The notes under the pieces were generated by a model, which saw nothing but the letters and a program-made list of their open reading frames with translations, was not told the DNA's origin and searched no databases. Of a stretch of 54,998 nucleotides of DNA, positions 52,311-54,998 are shown one piece after another. This DNA is from Nitrospira sp. (lineage in GTDB: Bacteria; Nitrospirota; Nitrospiria; Nitrospirales; Nitrospiraceae), in NCBI GenBank assembly GCA_016873455.1, contig VGXE01000011.1, positions 1 through 54,998 on the forward strand, written 5' to 3'. A program made the translations under genes and the position numbers. Positions within the stretch are counted from its first letter, which is position 1. Every line of letters begins with the position of its first letter.

Positions 52311-53257
52311 ATGATTTCTAATATCACATTCGGTGCTGGAATGCCGTCCTCCGTCAATGTTGTAAGAGCGCCTGATCTCTCGGCAATCATCGTCAATTAC
52401 AACGCGGGTCCGTTGCTGCGAGGCTGCGTGGATTCCTTGCTGGCCTGTCCTTTGGCTGTCGAGGTCATTGTGTGGATAACGCTTCGCATGACGGCAGCCT
52501 GGATGGCCTGCCTGACTCACCGCGCATTCGCGTTATTCGCAACACGACCAATGTAGGCTTTGCAGCGGCTTGCAACATTGGGATGCAGGCATCTTCTGCG
52601 CCGTTTTTGTTGTTTCTGAACCCCGACTGCTTTTTTCAGCCCGGTGCCGTGGCAACCATGTTGGCCGGCTTGCAGTCTGACGACCGCGTGGGCATGGTGG
52701 GGGGCTTGCTGGTGAATGAGGATGGCACCGAGCAGGGTGGCGGGCGGCGCGCAGTGCCAACGCCTTGGCGCTCTTTTGTGCGGGCCTTTGGTTTGCATCG
52801 TTTTGCCAATCGCTGGCCAAAGCTGTTTTACGATTTCCATCTGCACAAGCAACCCTTGCCGGATGTGCCAATCGAAGTCGAGGCCATTTCCGGCGCCTGC
52901 ATGTTGGTGAAGCGCGAGACGGTGGAGGATGTGGGTCTTTGGGATGAGGGGTATTTTCTGCACTGCGAGGACCTGGACTGGTGCATGCGCTTTCGGCAAA
53001 AGGGTTGGAAGATTGTGTTCGTGCCCGATGCGCGCATTTATCACGCACTGGGGGCGTGCAGCCGGTCGCGACGAGTGTTTGTGGAGTGGCACAAGCACAA
53101 GGGCATGGTGCGGTTCTATGGCAAGTTTTTTCGCCATCAGTATCCGGGCGCGATGATGTGGCTGGTAACGCTTGGGGTGTGGCTGCGCTTTGGCTTGGCT
53201 GCGGCGTATCTGACCGTGCGGCGTTTGCTCGCCGGGGTGGGGTTGAAGCGTGGCTGA
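52311..53257 (+). pseudogene. Frameshifted GT2 glycosyltransferase (rhamnosyltransferase-like)
   Basis: Two frames together give one GT2 protein of about 315 residues. The first frame has LSAIIVNYNAGPLLRGCVDSLLACPLAVEVIV, after which VDNASHDGSLDGL continues in the next frame: one G appears to be missing in the GTGGTGGAT-type sequence near 52472. The second part is intact, with NTTNVGFAAACNIGMQ, LFLNPDC (DXD-like) and FLHCEDLDWCMR. The family moves rhamnose or similar sugars. It may be a sequencing error or a real single-base loss. The gene is separated from the megaprotein by 80 bp with no clear promoter. Confidence 0.8.
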
Positions 53258-54137
53258 GTCGCGCGTTGGCGTGCTGGGCGCAAGCAGTTTGGTGGGCCGG
53301 TGTGTGCTACCGCAGTTGCGCGCCGCCAGGCGGCAGGTGGTGGCATTTTCTCGCAAGCCGGTGGAAAGCACGGATGGCGTGGAGTGGCGGGAGCTTTCCC
53401 CCTCTCCCCCAGCCCCTCATTTGCCAAACTCGCCGCAAGGGGTGAGGGGAATGGGGTGCTGGATTTGCGTGGCCCCCATCTGGGTGTTGCCGGAATATTT
53501 TTCCCTCATCGAGGCCAGTGGTGCGCGGCGGGTGGTGGCGCTGTCTTCCACCAGCCGTTTCACGAAAGTCGGCTCTGGCGATACGGCAGAGAACGCCATC
53601 GCGGCAAAGCTGATTGATGCGGAGGCGCGAGTGCAGGCGTGGGCTGAGCGCCGAGGTATCGAGTGGGTGGTTTTGCGGCCCACGCTGATTTATGGCCAGG
53701 GGCAGGACAAGAACATCAGCGAGATGGCGCGTTTTATCCGCCGCTTTGGTTTTTTTCCATTGCTCAGTTCCGCACAGGGCCTGCGCCAACCCATCCATGC
53801 CGAGGATGTGGCGGCGGCGTGTGTGGCGGCTTTGCAGGCGCCGGGAGCGGCAAACCGAGCTTACAACCTCTCGGGTGGCGAAACGCTGGCTTACCGCGAG
53901 ATGGTGGGGCGCGTTTTTGCGGCGCTGGGCCGCCCGGCGCGTTTGGTGACTGTGCCGCTGTGGGCCTTCCGCCTGGCGGTGGCCATGCTGCGGCGCTTGC
54001 CGCGTTATCGGCATTGGTCGGCGGCTATGGCCGAGCGCATGAACCGGGACTTGGTGTTCGATCATGCTGATGCAGCACGGGATTTTGGCTTCAAGCCCAG
54101 GGGTTTTGCGCTGACGGCGAAGGATGTGCCGCGATGA
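53250..54137 (+). CDS. NAD(P)-dependent sugar-nucleotide epimerase/reductase (SDR)
   Basis: A 295-residue SDR-type protein. The Rossmann motif GASSLVGR is near the start; the catalytic Ser is in VVALSSTSRF; VVLRPTLIYGQGQD and QPIHAEDVAAACVAAL are typical of WbpV/FnlA-like sugar-nucleotide enzymes. The usual YxxxK is replaced by AKLIDAE, so the Tyr is not obvious. Residues about 51-69 are a Pro/Ser-rich insert encoded by a small palindromic repeat, which may disturb the second beta-strand. GTG start eight bases before the end of the GT2 gene. Confidence 0.82.
   Translation: MAESRVGVLGASSLVGRCVLPQLRAARRQVVAFSRKPVESTDGVEWRELSPSPPAPHLPNSPQGVRGMGCWICVAPIWVLPEYFSLIEASGARRVVALSSTSRFTKVGSGDTAENAIAAKLIDAEARVQAWAERRGIEWVVLRPTLIYGQGQDKNISEMARFIRRFGFFPLLSSAQGLRQPIHAEDVAAACVAALQAPGAANRAYNLSGGETLAYREMVGRVFAALGRPARLVTVPLWAFRLAVAMLRRLPRYRHWSAAMAERMNRDLVFDHADAARDFGFKPRGFALTAKDVPR
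53413..53449. repeat. In-frame palindromic insert in the SDR gene
   Basis: CCCCTCA (53413-53419) pairs with TGAGGGG (53443-53449) around a 23-base loop, preceded by CCCCCTCTCCCCC. Such C/G-rich palindromes are common between genes in Betaproteobacteria; here it is translated within the SDR frame. Confidence 0.5.
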
Positions 54138-54998
54138 GCCTGTTGGTGACTCTGTTGGTCTTGCTCGCGACGACCGCCCTGCTGGCCAGGGGTGTGGCGG
54201 CGTGGGTGCTTCGCCGTGCCGAGACGCTGCGCCTGGTGCAAATGCCCAATCACCGCTCATCGCATGACTACCCAACCCCGAATGGCGGCGGTCTGGGCAT
54301 TGTGGTGGCGGGCAGCCTTGCCGGTATCGCCTTGGTGCTGCTCTCTGGCTGGATGGTCGGTGGGTTGTTGCTCGGGCTCGCTGCCGTGCTGGCTGCGGTG
54401 GGGTTGCGCGACGATATGGCGCACCTGCCGGCTCGGGTGCGGTTCGGCGTGCAGGTGGTGGTTTGCGCAGGGGGGCTGATTGCGCTGGGTGATTTGCCAG
54501 CATTGGCCTTGAGCGGTGGGCTGGCGTTTCAGGTGACTGGCTGGGTGCTGTTTGGGCTGTTGCTGTTGGCTGGCGTGTGGTGGATCAACCTGTTCAACTT
54601 CATGGATGGGATTGATGGTGTTGCCGGGGTGCAGGCGGTCTTCATGTTGCTGGCCGGTGGGGCGATGGCGATGTGGGCCGAGCCGCAGGCGGTTCACAGT
54701 CCCGTTTGGATGTGGATGCTGTGCGTGGCAGCAGCAACGGTTGGCTTTTTGCTGCTCAATTGGCCGCCCGCCAATATCTTCATGGGCGATGTGGGCAGCA
54801 CCTGGCTGGCGTTCATGGTGTTCGCGCTGGCGCTGCTGTCTGTTCAAGCCGGTTGGTTGAGTTACGCGGCCTGGCTGGTGCTGGCGGCTGTTTTTGTGAC
54901 CGATGCAACCGTCACGCTGCTCACCCGCATGCTGCGCGGGGAACGTTGGTATGAAGCGCATCGCAGCCATGCCTACCAACGCTTGTCCCGGCGGTGGC
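54134..54998 (+). CDS. Undecaprenyl-phosphate sugar-1-phosphate transferase (GT4/WbpL-WecA like), partial
   Basis: The first 288 residues of a polytopic membrane protein, cut by the window end. It has about eight or more helices, the MraY/WecA-family opening RLVQMPNHRSSHDYPTPNGGG, the catalytic Asp region NLFNFMDGIDG and the cytoplasmic loops ANIFMGDVGS and HRSHAYQRL. It would transfer HexNAc-1-phosphate to undecaprenyl phosphate, starting O-antigen synthesis. Start overlaps the SDR stop by four bases. Preference for N-acetylfucosamine/quinovosamine (WbpL-like) over GlcNAc is suggested by the neighbour SDR; inference. Confidence 0.9.
   Translation, partial: MSLLVTLLVLLATTALLARGVAAWVLRRAETLRLVQMPNHRSSHDYPTPNGGGLGIVVAGSLAGIALVLLSGWMVGGLLLGLAAVLAAVGLRDDMAHLPARVRFGVQVVVCAGGLIALGDLPALALSGGLAFQVTGWVLFGLLLLAGVWWINLFNFMDGIDGVAGVQAVFMLLAGGAMAMWAEPQAVHSPVWMWMLCVAAATVGFLLLNWPPANIFMGDVGSTWLAFMVFALALLSVQAGWLSYAAWLVLAAVFVTDATVTLLTRMLRGERWYEAHRSHAYQRLSRRW

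Noticed and set aside
53307-54503. 398-codon minus-strand frame over the SDR and GT4 genes
   Set aside because: Arg/Pro/His-rich shadow spanning two well-supported plus-strand genes.
41243-54998. Second copy of the tRNA-Phe 3' end marking an island border
   Set aside because: None seen by eye in the window; the far border, if any, lies outside.

Overview
The window reads as a bacterial chromosome segment made of two unlike parts. Positions 1 to about 41.2 kb look like a Nitrospira-type (Nitrospirota) genome. The clues are small conserved proteins of that group, a permuted helicase next to glgC, short interspersed palindromes based on CTCAGTCCT, GCTGACAG, GCTTATGGCA and GTGAAACG, and a purH-purD intergenic palindrome of a type I associate with Nitrospira. 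This assignment comes from family knowledge, not from a search. From just after a tRNA-Phe gene (41167-41242) to the window end, the gene content changes to a Proteobacteria-like accessory region. It could be a genomic island at a tRNA 3' end or, less excitingly, a chimeric contig join.

0-11 kb: a zinc-type quinone oxidoreductase, a two-CBS-domain protein, a minus-strand group (MoaB/MogA, thioredoxin-like 2Fe-2S ferredoxin, GGCT-like protein, small hypothetical), a Rieske ferredoxin, an HNH nuclease, a precorrin-2 dehydrogenase/sirohydrochlorin ferrochelatase, an MTH1187-type protein, an overlapping amidohydrolase/aminotransferase pair, a CPBP protease and an SDR-type reductase. 11-27 kb: a decayed lhr helicase, a TrkA-C protein, HtrA protease, an EF-G-like GTPase, RadC, a tight rsmD-coaD-aminotransferase operon, FmdB, purH-purD, a secreted protein, a cytochrome P450 and a PII-like protein. 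27-30.4 kb looks accessory: a RelE/Phd pair, a CBS remnant, a cupin, DUF3703 and an ORF with integron-cassette-like boundaries. 30.4-35.8 kb: two small CxxC proteins, an MsbA-like exporter, peptide deformylase, a HEAT protein and GlgC.

35.8-41 kb shows several rearrangement scars. One Ski2-like helicase is split so that its C-terminal half lies upstream of its N-terminal half. Directly after it, a beta-barrel gene and a DUF4384 gene have both lost their 5' ends at one head-to-head junction near 39.70 kb.

41.5-44.9 kb holds a minus-strand trio (two unrecognised proteins and a DUF2188 protein) divergent from an XRE regulator and a truncated ImmA/IrrE gene; it resembles an accessory or defence-type module, but no function is shown. 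The ImmA gene is fused in frame to the C-terminal half of RmlA. After it comes an ABC-transporter-dependent O-antigen locus: rmlC, a Wzm-like permease, Wzt with a carbohydrate-binding tail, a 1420-residue methyltransferase/kinase-like/coiled-coil/GT2/GT4 protein, a frameshifted GT2, a sugar-nucleotide SDR and a WbpL/WecA-like initiating transferase cut by the window end. Together they would start, extend, cap and export a surface polysaccharide.
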